A stretch of DNA of 64,000 bases from NCBI GenBank assembly GCA_004352715.1, contig SCFE01000011.1, positions 1,102,528 through 1,166,527 on the forward strand, written 5' to 3'. The position numbers and the translations under genes are program-made. Shown piece by piece: positions 27,601 to 32,843 of this stretch. Position 1 is the stretch's first letter; each line of letters starts with the position of its first letter. Origin of the DNA: Hofstenia miamia. Taxonomy: Eukaryota; Xenacoelomorpha; Acoela. The notes below the pieces were generated by a model. The model did no database searches. It was given only the letters and a program-made list of their open reading frames with translations, and was not told where the DNA came from.

Positions 27601-30600
27601 TTTTGTGTTTTAATTGAAGTGAAATATATGCATGCATTAGAATTTGTTAAATTTTTCACGTTATTATTTTTTTCGGAAAAAGGGTGCAAAGTCTAGAAGG
27701 AAAAATTATGAAATTAATTCATTTAATTTTGCCAATGAACTCACTCTAATCGTAAAATATACTTTAGCTTTTCCGGATTTTTCTATTACACATAACCGGC
27801 TTAAAAATTTTTTCTACCACAAAAGTTTAGATTTTCAATAAAGTTTTACTTAATGTAATAATTTTTCATTTTTAAAAGGAAAATTTTAGGTTTTGTGCCA
27901 AAATTTTTTATTCATTTAATTCATAAATATTTTTTAAGACTTTTACACATTGAGAATTTAAGATGCATAAATTTATTTCGAGAAAACCTATAAGGATAGG
28001 CAAGTAAAATAGTTTTACTTTTATGTATCATAAATCCATGAAAAGTTGGCAATTAAGTTATTAAATAATTTCAATAAAGAAGTGATTCATTTTTGCAAAT
28101 ATTTAATTTCATTGCAGAGTTTTGAATTCATAAATTTGGGTAGCGCACACATTATCACTCAATCAGCATTTTTGTACACATAGGTAATTTTATTATTTGG
28201 AAATGTCATTTTCATCAATTAATACAGAATTTTGATTCATAATTGTTTTCTCGGATTAAGAATGGCTTAATTTTCGAACTAAACCATGCATTCAACTGCA
28301 AATTGTAAATATAAAAAATGGTACCAAATGAAAGCAGAGAAGAAAGACATTTGTGGAAGACCAAAGCAACGCCATTCCTTCAAATAAACTCTCGCTGTAG
28401 TTTGTTAAATATAAAGACTCATTGTTTAAAACGACCAAACACATTAAGGTTAATTTATAAATAAAAGGTCTCATTTATGTAACACTCTGAAGTCAAAGAT
28501 ATGCAGCTGCATATTTTGTTATTTAAAGAATTTATATTTCTAAAGCTATTTTTGCATATGTAATATTGAGCTAATATTTTTTGTAAATTATAGGAATATC
28601 CCATTAATTAACATTGTTAGTGTCTCAAAAATTTGTCATCTAGTGAGTACAAACGTTCGATACTTATATTTATCTAGAATCTTAACCAAAGGTATTTTTC
28701 CTAATTTTGAATATCACATTTTTCATTTACAATTTTATGGATTTGGGCTTTGACTTGATTTTCAACATGATAAATTTTCTTGAAAATTCAACTTTGTAAA
28801 ATGATAAAAAACATTATACTTAGCTTTAAACAGCATAGTGATTTTCTGCAATTCATAAAAACTTTTAAATGCTCATAACTCCCTAAGCAATAAGGACATC
28901 TCAAAGTTATGCTGAAAAGGGCCAGCACAGTTTTACTTCAGAACGCATTAGACCGAGTCACTCTCTGAATTTGAATGTTTTTACAAAAATTGGGTTATTT
29001 TTCAAAAATCATTCATATCTGTATGTACTTCATGCACAAATCTCCATTATTACAGGATAAATGTAAAAGGCTTTCAATATTTCTTATCATCTCAAAAAAA
29101 TTGAATCATTTTAATTGCACACCACTAAACGGAGGAAAACTAAATTGATTTGCTTCGAAATAAGTGTTGTGCATAAATTCAATTTGCAAGTTCATTACAT
29201 GCTTTACAACAAAATGAAATAGCGCGATTTAAACAAGAAGGCTTATTCAGCAATAAATTAGCGTAGATGGTTTTATAGATTAATAGGTTTTGGTGTAAAA
29301 CGTGTTTAAAATAGACACTTTCAATTTTTCTATTGAAAAATCGACGTGGGGAATAAAATTTTTAAAAATCCTTGCAAATTCTTTAAGAGATCAACAACAT
29401 AATATGCAATAGTGAAATGTCAGACAAAACCTTCCTGACAGGGATTGATCATAGATGCTTTTCTAGATGATAACGAAACGTCAGAATTTATTATTTCATT
29501 TTCTCACCAATGTATTAACATAGTAAATTTCATACGCGCGAAATTGAAGATAATATTTCTCAGATTATTAAATGAACCTATTTTCTTCCCATGTAACAGA
29601 CTTGGACACAATTCTTCACGAATTTTGACAAAGTGGTTTTAACCTTAAAGTAATGCTAGTGGAAAGAGAGTTAACGCTATTTGACACGGCGGCTATGTGC
29701 ACAAAGACTCTTGACATCAGCACTATCAATTTGCAATGTTCAGAAATTTGATGCGCTCGTTTTTTGATAACGGCATAAAATCTCAAAGTTCGCCCATTTT
29801 TCAAATATATTAAATATTGGTATTAACAGTTGAAAATTTTAAAATTAATTAGAACTCCTTCTTAGCTTATAAAATGTAGTTTTCTTGTTCATACTACATA
29901 TTTTTTCACACTAAAAATAATAGTACGTTTTGGAAGAAATACCCTCGGTTAAAATTAATACCATACGTGAAATGAGATGTTTAAAAAATTTATGCGCTGT
30001 TATTATCTCAAAAAAAAGTTAGGAAAAGTCATCAAGTCTCCCTAAGAAAGCTCTTCAACTTCTTGAGCACTAATCAAAAACTTAAGAGGAGAAAAAACTT
30101 TCCAGACAAAAAGAGTTTACATATTTTTAATTTATGGAGCTGCTTTATGTTTCTGATCCTATTTCACCTTGACTAGTGTAATAATTAAGATCAATAATAA
30201 AATAAATTTTTAAATATTTAATGTCCCAGGTAATAAGATCTAGTTTGAGAGGTGTTCGCATCCATGGATCAAGACAGCTAAGTCAAATCGAACAGAGGCT
30301 GCCTGACTTTTGATTCATGTCGTTATTACGAAATCATATTTTATTCAATACCTGAGTAATACTTGATACCTTACCAACAATACTCTCGAGTTTATGATGA
30401 CCTGATATAATGCCAAGACCAAGTCAAATCTTGATCAAATATCACCATGTTAAATTTAAATTCATTTTCAGTTTAGTTTTTGACGCCTTATAAAAACATT
30501 CTCAAATGGTGGTCTGTTGCAGTTACCCACTTCTCAAAAAAATTGCAAAAATTCTCATTTTGATGCAAAATTTCTGATTATTATTTTAGTTAAAAGTATT

Positions 30601-31113
30601 TAATATATATTTCAGATAGAATTCAATAAATACCATTAACTCACTTTTTAAGGACATTTGAGTATTGCTATATCGGTTCACTTAGCACTCTTAGGCAAGT
30701 TGAGTTAACACATTAATAATTATTGCATAGTGTGAATTAGAACCCAAAAATCACTGTTAATAAAATAGTTTGTGTATTAGTAATTATTATTTTTGTAAAG
30801 TCTTTCATATTTATTTTTTATATATTAAATATAAAATTCCAAACTTTAATTGAGACCCTTTGTTTTTCGAGACATGGAAATGCAATTTTACTGAAATGTA
30901 ATGTGTTTCGGAAATATAATTTAAGCAGCAATACCAGTTTGTGCCCCACTAAGTGAAAAATTTTGTCAATAGTTATATGCAAAAGCTATATCAAGGTATG
31001 CGCAACGTGTAGACATTGATAGAGAAACGAAAATCTCGTTTATCATATTTATAGAATTTAGTACTTGCATAGAATTCAAGCGCCAACACTAAGATAACGA
31101 CTGAGTAACACAT
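1064..31113 (-). CDS. PPN: Papilin (ADAMTS-like extracellular matrix protein), whole gene model of 21 exons
   Basis: Papilins are secreted basement-membrane proteins that share the non-catalytic half of ADAMTS proteases and modulate matrix assembly. I joined exons by splice sites and codon phase: 31065-31113 (tentative), 27466-27550, 26832-26974, 24924-25054, 24524-24722, 23628-23881, 21026-21158, 20843-20981, 20694-20802, 18236-18334, 17250-17429, 16816-16936, 16611-16724, 16160-16354, 13843-14022, 13109-13642, 9034-9155, 7640-7763, 5267-5743, 4975-5226, 1064-1224. They total 3801 nt (1266 codons plus stop) and every junction keeps frame. Domain order is TSP1, ADAMTS cysteine-rich, spacer, four TSP1, fourteen papilin repeats, Kunitz, two Ig, PLAC, which is the papilin order. 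Fly papilin (from memory) has a long Ser/Thr-rich segment between TSP1 and papilin repeats; none is seen here. No metalloprotease domain is present. The first exon is the least certain part; a missed small exon cannot be excluded without RNA. Confidence 0.88.
1225..4974. other. Last intron of papilin (exon 20 to 21), mostly featureless, AT microsatellites
   Basis: Contains (AT)n arrays near 1315-1395, 3558-3602, 4122-4180, 4555-4602 and 4632-4690. A short GC-richer piece near 4720-4830 shares a 17-base stretch starting GATTGCAACTCTGCCAC with about 44609, so both are probably pieces of one interspersed repeat. No additional phase 1-1 exon was recognised. Confidence 0.6.
4975..5226 (-). CDS. 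PPN: Papilin exon 20: Ig domain 2
   Basis: An I-set-like Ig domain on a phase 1-1 exon: [13 protein letters not shown] (first Cys), VIIWTF (core Trp), [11 protein letters not shown] (second Cys). Acceptor TTTTATAG at 5227, donor CAG|GTAGTT at 4974. Confidence 0.93.
5267..5743 (-). CDS. PPN: Papilin exon 19: Kunitz domain and Ig domain 1
   Basis: The Kunitz domain shows all six cysteines with normal spacing ([10 protein letters not shown], then C, GGC, C, C). The residue after the second cysteine, the P1 position, is Gly (GPCGEW) rather than Lys or Arg, so trypsin-type inhibition is not expected. An Ig domain follows, with VMIKC, W in SWWTRNG, and DTGYYVC. Symmetric phase 1-1. The next intron (5227-5266) is only 40 nt; reading through it instead gives a stop soon after. 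Confidence 0.93.
5744..7639. other. Papilin intron, nothing recognised
   Basis: AT-rich intron between the Kunitz exon and papilin repeat 14. No transposon ends or coding similarity seen. Confidence 0.6.
7640..7763 (-). CDS. PPN: Papilin exon 18: second half of repeat 13 and repeat 14
   Basis: [14 protein letters not shown] completes repeat 13. [20 protein letters not shown] then FAGC is repeat 14, the last. It ends GLG, running into the Kunitz domain. Phases 0 to 1. A miniature LTR element (8109-8928) lies in the intron upstream. Confidence 0.92.
8109..8928. mobile_element. Miniature non-autonomous LTR retrotransposon (TRIM-like)
   Basis: Two direct repeats bound it: 8109-8264 (TGTAATATC...GATATTACA) and 8812-8928 (TGGTATCTGG...GATATTACA). 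They share CTTGTCTCGGCCAGACTACA near their starts and a CAGATATTACA end. The element is flanked by CTAG on both sides (8105-8108 and 8929-8932), a 4-bp target duplication. Directly after the left repeat comes TGGTGACCCTGACGTGATC, beginning TGG as a tRNA primer-binding site does. A GGCCTGGGGCCGCAGG tract before the right repeat may be the polypurine tract. The interior (about 550 bp) has no coding frame. TGACGTGATC recurs at 8274, 8333 and 8445, and a diverged block of about 75 bp (CCCCAG.GGGTAAGC... to ...AAGCT) occurs twice, near 8351 and 8625. It is inside a papilin intron. Confidence 0.75.
9034..9155 (-). CDS. PPN: Papilin exon 17: papilin repeat 12 and first half of repeat 13
   Basis: [20 protein letters not shown] and SNC form an atypical repeat 12 that lacks the GPN turn. 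[10 protein letters not shown] begins repeat 13, which is split by a phase 0 intron (AAG|GTACAT). The acceptor at 9156 lies directly beside an (AT)n array (about 9170-9206), so an AT tract takes the place of a normal pyrimidine tract. Confidence 0.9.
9156..10735. other. Papilin intron with microsatellites and an 11-N gap
   Basis: (AT)n at about 9563-9591 runs into unknown bases 9592-9602. Another (AT)n lies at 9714-9738 and (ATT)n near 10012-10040 and 10170-10200. The rest is plain AT-rich DNA with no gene seen. Confidence 0.7.
9170..9206. repeat. (AT)n array beside the papilin exon 17 acceptor
   Basis: Dinucleotide repeat starting about 14 nt upstream of a splice acceptor (minus strand), where the branch point and pyrimidine tract should be. 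Confidence 0.85.
10738..12360 (+). mobile_element. Degenerate LINE (non-LTR retrotransposon), reverse transcriptase remnant
   Basis: Across shifting frames the reverse transcriptase motifs appear in order: [16 protein letters not shown] near 10745, NQFGFS near 10845, [11 protein letters not shown] near 10938, [20 protein letters not shown] near 11092, and CADDT in place of YADD near 11180. The C-terminal block ([11 protein letters not shown], then [10 protein letters not shown]) is at 11825-11925. The 3' end carries TTTAGCAATAAGCTTGCTTT near 12340, nearly the same tail as the LINE ending near 55680. Frameshifts, stops and a nested MITE (11943-12191) make it dead. It sits in a papilin intron in the opposite orientation to the gene. 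Confidence 0.82.
11943..12191. mobile_element. hAT-type MITE nested in the LINE
   Basis: Starts CAGTGGCGTACGAGGGGGAC and ends with the inverted version GTACGCCTCTG, with GGGGGACAT/ATGTCCCCC blocks at both ends. The flanking sequence CTATTAG is repeated directly on each side (11936-11942 and 12192-12198), a 7-8 bp target duplication as hAT transposases make. No coding capacity. Confidence 0.8.
12770..13044. mobile_element. hAT-like MITE with (GGCTC)n in its end
   Basis: Terminal inverted repeats CAGACTTGTCAACAAG (left) and CTCGTTGACAAGTCTG (right) are flanked by GTTAAGAT (12762-12769) and GTTAGGAT (13045-13052), an 8-bp target duplication with one change. The left end holds a GGCTC pentamer array (about 12789-12815) that looks expanded from the terminal CGAGC motif. 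One unknown base lies at 12852. Confidence 0.78.
13109..13642 (-). CDS. PPN: Papilin exon 16: papilin repeats 6 to 11
   Basis: A single 534-nt phase 1-1 exon with six consecutive repeats. They start [45 protein letters not shown] and CQYSTYGCC, and most end with a PN-type turn followed by GC. The first two match exons 14 and 15 including the YPD linker. The last two are close to each other (CCLDKV.FA.GPN in both), suggesting a recent internal duplication. Confidence 0.95.
13843..14022 (-). CDS. PPN: Papilin exon 15: papilin repeats 4 and 5
   Basis: Symmetric phase 1-1 exon with [21 protein letters not shown] and [21 protein letters not shown], joined by RYPN. It has the same two-repeat layout as exon 14. 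Acceptor ATTTAG at 14023, donor A|GTAAAA. Confidence 0.94.
14065..14571. mobile_element. piggyBac-type MITE
   Basis: Flanked by TTAA (14061-14064 and 14572-14575), with inverted ends CACTAGAACTCCGAAAA and CGGAAATCTAGTG. Inside are palindromic GGTCATAAATGACC (14109-14122) and related GTCACAAATGACCGG copies near 14361 and 14541. TTAA insertion and CACTAGA-type ends are typical of piggyBac-derived short elements. It lies in the intron between papilin exons 14 and 15. Confidence 0.8.
14576..16159. other. Papilin intron, no gene seen apart from a transposon fragment
   Basis: AT-rich, with short G- and C-rich runs near 15855-15910 (GGGGCTCAGCCC and CCAGCCCCCCCC). Nothing coding was recognised. Confidence 0.55.
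15162..15350. mobile_element. Fragment related to the CAGACTTGTCAAC hAT-like family
   Basis: Begins CAGACTTGTCAACGAGGCGA, followed by GCTCGGCTCGGTTCG, the same terminal motif as the element at 12770-13044. The interior differs and is GC-richer. I did not find the opposite end, so the right border is a guess. Confidence 0.5.
16160..16354 (-). CDS. PPN: Papilin exon 14: papilin repeats 2 and 3
   Basis: Symmetric phase 1-1 exon coding for two repeats, [21 protein letters not shown] and [21 protein letters not shown], joined by a RYPD linker. It is a clear paralogue of exon 15 and of the first part of exon 16. Confidence 0.94.
16611..16724 (-). CDS. PPN: Papilin exon 13: papilin repeat 1
   Basis: A short linker precedes [20 protein letters not shown] and YAGC. 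This is the first of fourteen copies of the papilin (lagrin-like) repeat C....YGCCPDG...A.GPN..GC. Symmetric phase 1-1 exon, donor C|GTAGGT. Confidence 0.92.
16816..16936 (-). CDS. PPN: Papilin exon 12: TSP1 domain 5
   Basis: Starts [16 protein letters not shown] and continues with three further cysteines (SC, LC and SC), completing the fifth and last TSP1 repeat. Acceptor TTTAG|TGC, donor G|GTGTCA, phases 0 to 1. All later exon joins up to the Kunitz domain are phase 1 except the one inside papilin repeat 13. Confidence 0.9.
17250..17429 (-). CDS. PPN: Papilin exon 11: TSP1 domain 4 and start of domain 5
   Basis: Starts [16 protein letters not shown], the core of TSP1 domain 4, with the remaining cysteines at EC, TC and DC. 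It ends KWLTSDWSN, the Trp-rich lead of domain 5. Phase 0 at both ends. Confidence 0.92.
17686..17790. repeat. (AT)n microsatellite
   Basis: Long TA dinucleotide array at about 17724-17782, in the intron upstream of papilin exon 11. A second lies at about 18638-18670. Confidence 0.85.
18236..18334 (-). CDS. PPN: Papilin exon 10: end of TSP1 domain 3 and start of domain 4
   Basis: Contributes the last three cysteines of TSP1 domain 3 (YC, PC and FCGKW). It then gives W..GDWSS, leading into CSEICGYG of exon 11. Both boundaries are phase 0 (TTTAG|GTT and TCG|GTAGGC). Other frames contain stops, which fixes the reading frame. Confidence 0.88.
19365..20591 (+). mobile_element. mariner-family DNA transposon
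   Basis: Ends AAGTAACGCAAAATTCTGTGCAT (left) and the inverse ...CAGAATTTTGCGTTACTT (right), each next to a TA dinucleotide (19363-19364 and 20592-20593), as Tc1/mariner insertions show. Length about 1.23 kb. The terminal motif appears a second time just outside the right end (about 20625-20643), after a small TTAGTCA...TGACTAA palindrome, as if a second end had been captured. The element lies in the papilin intron between exons 9 and 10, opposite in strand. Confidence 0.85.
19510..20456 (+). pseudogene. mariner transposase, broken by a frameshifting deletion
   Basis: Starts [19 protein letters not shown]-terminal helix-turn-helix regions are followed by the catalytic domain: first Asp in [12 protein letters not shown], second in MFQHDG. 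Immediately after HDG the frame shifts. The remainder continues in another frame as [20 protein letters not shown] and FFLWG (third Asp in SPDL), running to a stop at 20454-20456. The stretch that normally lies between HDG and the WIGR-like block is missing, so the second and third acidic residues are too close as well as out of frame. The gene is otherwise well preserved, implying a fairly recent insertion. It cannot make active transposase as it stands. Confidence 0.88.
20694..20802 (-). CDS. PPN: Papilin exon 9: TSP1 domain 3
   Basis: Reads [20 protein letters not shown], a canonical TSP1 start (W...W..CS..CG.G...R), then VVC. Donor GAG|GTATGA, phase 0. A mariner element (19365-20591) sits in the intron that follows. 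Confidence 0.92.
20843..20981 (-). CDS. PPN: Papilin exon 8: TSP1 domain 2 continuation
   Basis: Continues the second TSP1 with YFDVTCQ, later cysteines and an NCG end. It finishes just before the Trp of the third TSP1. The acceptor used (TCTTCTTGAAG|GA at 20982) restores frame from exon 7; the more pyrimidine-poor AG at about 20998 would not. The following intron (20803-20842) is exactly 40 nt, GTTGGT...TTTAG. Confidence 0.8.
21026..21158 (-). CDS. PPN: Papilin exon 7: spacer end and TSP1 domain 2 start
   Basis: [14 protein letters not shown] continues the spacer, matching the VLFQE.NPGI.YEF ending of ADAMTS-like proteins. [19 protein letters not shown] then opens the second TSP1 repeat. 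Phases 0 to 1. The intron after it (20982-21025) is only 44 nt. Confidence 0.88.
21159..23132. other. Papilin intron, possible transposon remnant at 21350-22240
   Basis: From about 21350 to 22240 the plus strand becomes purine-rich and less AT-rich than its surroundings, with broken frames (for example [20 protein letters not shown]). It looks like a decayed mobile element but I cannot assign it. The rest is featureless. Confidence 0.4.
23133..23498. mobile_element. hAT-like MITE, GC-rich ends
   Basis: Inverted ends CATAGATGGACGCGGGCTT and ACCCGCGTCCATCTTTG. The flanks share TATTAA/ATTAA but an exact 8-bp duplication is not clear. GC-rich patches (ACCGCCCCGCACCCGCATG) stand out from the AT-rich intron. 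It lies between papilin exons 6 and 7. Confidence 0.68.
23628..23881 (-). CDS. PPN: Papilin exon 6: ADAMTS spacer domain
   Basis: Matches the ADAMTS spacer module. [11 protein letters not shown] corresponds to the usual IPxGAxxIxI, FNYLTV to NYLAL, LQYLNGD to YLLNG, and [12 protein letters not shown] to the GPxxExLxV end. Donor AAG|GTACAT, phase 0. The acceptor is at 23882 (CTAG|TC) or 15 bases further in (CTTAG|GA at 23867); both are phase 1, so the first five codons are uncertain. Confidence 0.88.
24193..24498. mobile_element. PIF/Harbinger-like MITE, copy A
   Basis: Inverted ends GGGAAGTGATCCAAATTCAA and TTGAATTTGGATCACTTCCC (at least 25 bp), flanked by TAA on both sides (24190-24192 and 24499-24501). 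A TWA-type 3-bp duplication with GGG ends is typical of PIF/Harbinger. Subterminal GTTAACG motifs and an AACACC...GGTGTT hairpin are present. It ends 25 bp after the donor of papilin exon 5. Confidence 0.85.
24524..24722 (-). CDS. PPN: Papilin exon 5: ADAMTS cysteine-rich region (CGVC.GDGSSC)
   Basis: Contains [20 protein letters not shown] followed by NGDGSSC, the near-invariant VGCD..L.S....D.CGVC.GDGS.C signature of ADAMTS-like proteins. About 35 further residues, with a Cys and an Asp-rich stretch, precede the donor G|GTAATG, and they look longer than usual at this point. Phases 0 to 1. A MITE ends only 25 bp into the downstream intron. Confidence 0.92.
24924..25054 (-). CDS. PPN: Papilin exon 4: ADAMTS cysteine-rich region
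   Basis: Reads GSCKLSC near its start, then [18 protein letters not shown] and NCV, the ADAMTS series CxLxC...DGT.C......VC..G.C. Acceptor TTGTTTAG, consensus donor GTT|GTAAGT, phases 1 to 0. Its upstream intron carries the second of two inverted MITE copies (25118-25397). Confidence 0.92.
25118..25397. mobile_element. PIF/Harbinger-like MITE, copy B (inverted relative to copy A)
   Basis: Same terminal repeats, again flanked by TAA (25115-25117 and 25398-25400). Its right end carries the GTTAACGATTTGGTTTACGG block that copy A has at its left end, so the two copies face opposite ways. It is 64 bp upstream (in gene sense) of papilin exon 4. Confidence 0.85.
25401..26831. other. Papilin intron (exons 3 to 4), nothing recognised
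   Basis: AT-rich. A short GC-richer patch near 25690-25740 (GAGCCTGGACCGGACTGGTCC) is a small palindrome-like motif. No coding similarity. Confidence 0.5.
26832..26974 (-). CDS. PPN: Papilin exon 3: end of TSP1 domain 1 and start of ADAMTS cysteine-rich region
   Basis: Completes the first TSP1 ([15 protein letters not shown]). It then reads [20 protein letters not shown], which matches the ADAMTS/papilin pattern C..FD...F.GK.Y.W.PY that opens the cysteine-rich module. Acceptor TTTTAG at 26975, donor AAAG|GTTGCA, phases 2 to 1. Confidence 0.88.
27466..27550 (-). CDS. PPN: Papilin exon 2: start of TSP1 domain 1
   Basis: Reads [14 protein letters not shown] then a third cysteine, the WxxC..C.GG signature of a thrombospondin type 1 repeat. 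The donor is AA|GTAAGT in phase 2 and joins exon 3 in frame. The acceptor could be at 27551 (used here, phase 1) or seven bases upstream at 27558 (phase 0). Confidence 0.8.
27558..31064. other. Large first intron of papilin (proposed), nothing recognised
   Basis: About 3.5 kb of AT-rich sequence with no transposon ends or protein similarity that I can name. Open frames here (for example minus strand 28292-28474) look random. Confidence 0.5.
31065..31113 (-). CDS. PPN: Papilin exon 1 (tentative): start codon and signal peptide
   Basis: ATG at 31113-31111 opens a short frame [16 protein letters not shown], a plausible signal peptide with a hydrophobic core. A donor (A|GTACTA) follows in phase 1. 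It would join an acceptor at 27551 (ATAACAG|TG) that is also phase 1 and leads straight into the first TSP1 domain. The residues before the candidate cleavage site are not ideal, since a bulky residue sits at -3. The frame is also open 26 codons further upstream to an earlier ATG at 31191. An alternative is that exon 2 starts at 27557 in phase 0 and pairs with an unseen first exon. RNA evidence would decide. Confidence 0.38.
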
Positions 31114-31211
31114 ACGAATGCAAGAATTCAAACACACATTGTGCCAAATTATAGAGTAGTGCGTATTCATTTGGCAAAAGTATGATTGCAAATCATATTA
31201 TATAGTATGAA
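31114..31211. promoter_or_regulatory. Possible bidirectional promoter between papilin and the MCC-like gene
   Basis: Only 98 bp separates the proposed papilin ATG (minus, 31113) from the MCC-like ATG (plus, 31212). If exon 1 of papilin is right, the two genes are head to head and must share promoter sequence or overlap in their 5' ends. No TATA box is evident at a sensible distance for either gene. Confidence 0.35.
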
Positions 31212-32636
31212 ATGATGTCATCACAGATTTTCTTGGGGAACGATAACGAAGAAAAACTCAAAAGACTTTTTAATAAACATGATGAAGCTAAAAGAGGTTT
31301 TTTAACTGTGGAACAAATACCTCTGCTGTGTAAAGAAATTCACAAAGAAGAATGCATTAAAGACATTATGACTTTCATTGGATACGAAAATACAATCACT
31401 TTAGAAAACTTTGTTATAATCGGATCAATACTGGATTTATTATCTGATAAACCTATGTGGACAAATGCCAATTCAAATCAATGGAAGAAAAAACGACGTG
31501 GTGGAAAAAGTTTGAAATCATCCGGAGATTTGCACTTCACTGTGGAGCCTATAGATTATGAAGCCAATCAGAATCCAGATTCAGGGAAGGATTTAAGCAA
31601 GGAATTTGAAAATGTTGATTCTAGTATTAAGGAAATCAATCAAGTTATTAAGTCACTCCGTAATAATCTAAATGGTAAAAGCGAATGCTCAGTGTATGCA
31701 GCGCCATCTGTCGACGATGTGTTGGAATCTAATAAAAGTTTTTCAAAAAATGACAAATCAAGCACTACAAAATCAGAAACCTATATTAACCCAAATGACC
31801 GTATAAAATGTTTTACAGAAAATGAGTTCACTTCATTGGAATTGAAGGTAAAAAAACTAGAAGAGGAGAACTTGAGACTTTACTTAAATTTACTTGAAAG
31901 TAAGAATCAAGCAGAAGAATATTATTTATTGTGCGGTAAATATGAATCAAACCAAATTATTCTCTTACGTAGTCTTGAGTTATCCACACGAATGAAAGAT
32001 AAATTAAGCGAAATGATTTACAGTCATCATCTTGTTATCCCCATTTCAAAAGATAGCGAAGAATTGGCAGAACTAGAAGCTAAGATTAATTCTGCTAAAA
32101 ATTCTTTCCAATGCGTAACAAATGAATTAAAAGAAAAAACTATGACTGTTGAAAAAAAGTTAATTTCCGAATCAAAAATTCTTTTCGACATGGCAGTAGA
32201 AATGGCAGTAAATGCAGAAGAAAGCATGCAAATTCGTGAAGAGAATTTCTTACTCCGAAAACGAAATGCCTCTCAGTCTTCAGTTATAAAGTCTTTGAAA
32301 GCGCAATTAAATAAAGTTAAGACAAACGACTATGTCAACATTTGTGCAGAAGATAATGGAGCATCAAATGATTCAATTTACCTGACTTTGAAAGATGTTG
32401 ATAGTGAGGAGGGTGTGTCAACCACATTTCTGCAGTTTATCAAAAATGAAAAACGCTACAAAAAACAAATTGATTTTTTAGTGAAACAGAACAAGTATCT
32501 CAATGACAGAATTGGAGAGTTAATCGACGTCTATAAGCGCTCGAATGCAGCTTTAGTGGAATCACATCTAAAGGAAAGAAAATTGTTTGAAAAACGCTTA
32601 CAGGAAATTCAATTACAGCATTTGCCGCAATTGTAA
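31212..32636 (+). CDS. MCC: MCC-like (colorectal mutant cancer protein) EF-hand/coiled-coil protein
   Basis: An uninterrupted 474-codon gene. Residues about 14-42 form an EF-hand-like segment whose loop DEAKRGFLTVEQ (24-35) lacks acidic ligands at positions 3, 5 and 12, so calcium binding is unlikely. A basic, low-complexity linker (about 90-200) follows. Residues 205-270 are coiled coil and include LLCGKYESNQIILLRSLE (239-256), matching the signature LL.GKYESN...L..AL of the MCC/USHBP1 family. Residues 285-370 are further coiled coil. Residues 403-466 (FLQFIKNEKRYKKQIDFLVK, then KRSNAALVESH) match the C-terminal block of MCC. Vertebrate MCC is longer (about 830-1020 residues), ends in a PDZ-binding motif, and is linked to Wnt/beta-catenin signalling and cell polarity. 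This protein ends LPQL, not a classical PDZ ligand. The lack of introns suggests intron loss or a retrocopy; the frame is intact. Confidence 0.8.
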   Translation: MMSSQIFLGNDNEEKLKRLFNKHDEAKRGFLTVEQIPLLCKEIHKEECIKDIMTFIGYENTITLENFVIIGSILDLLSDKPMWTNANSNQWKKKRRGGKSLKSSGDLHFTVEPIDYEANQNPDSGKDLSKEFENVDSSIKEINQVIKSLRNNLNGKSECSVYAAPSVDDVLESNKSFSKNDKSSTTKSETYINPNDRIKCFTENEFTSLELKVKKLEEENLRLYLNLLESKNQAEEYYLLCGKYESNQIILLRSLELSTRMKDKLSEMIYSHHLVIPISKDSEELAELEAKINSAKNSFQCVTNELKEKTMTVEKKLISESKILFDMAVEMAVNAEESMQIREENFLLRKRNASQSSVIKSLKAQLNKVKTNDYVNICAEDNGASNDSIYLTLKDVDSEEGVSTTFLQFIKNEKRYKKQIDFLVKQNKYLNDRIGELIDVYKRSNAALVESHLKERKLFEKRLQEIQLQHLPQL

Positions 32637-32837
32637 TATTTATTTTGTTTTATATGTAAAACAGATGTTATTACTTTTTAGTTTTTTAATGAATTAGGAA
32701 CGTGTGTTCTCATGTCTATCGTCCTATACTGCTATAATTTTAGATAATTGAAATTATGCTCACAGAGGATGCTTCGATTCTAAAATCGGGCTTAGTTTGA
32801 CAACTTATTTTAATTTTGGATATTTTCATTCAAAATC

Positions 32838-32843
32838 AATAAA
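32838..32843 (+). terminator. Candidate polyadenylation signal of the MCC-like gene
   Basis: AATAAA about 200 nt after the stop codon at 32634-32636. Confidence 0.5.

Noticed and set aside
28292-28474. Minus-strand frame with a hydrophobic start, as an alternative papilin signal peptide
   Set aside because: No usable donor in the phase needed, and the hydrophobic core is interrupted by Lys; the frame at 31113 fits better.
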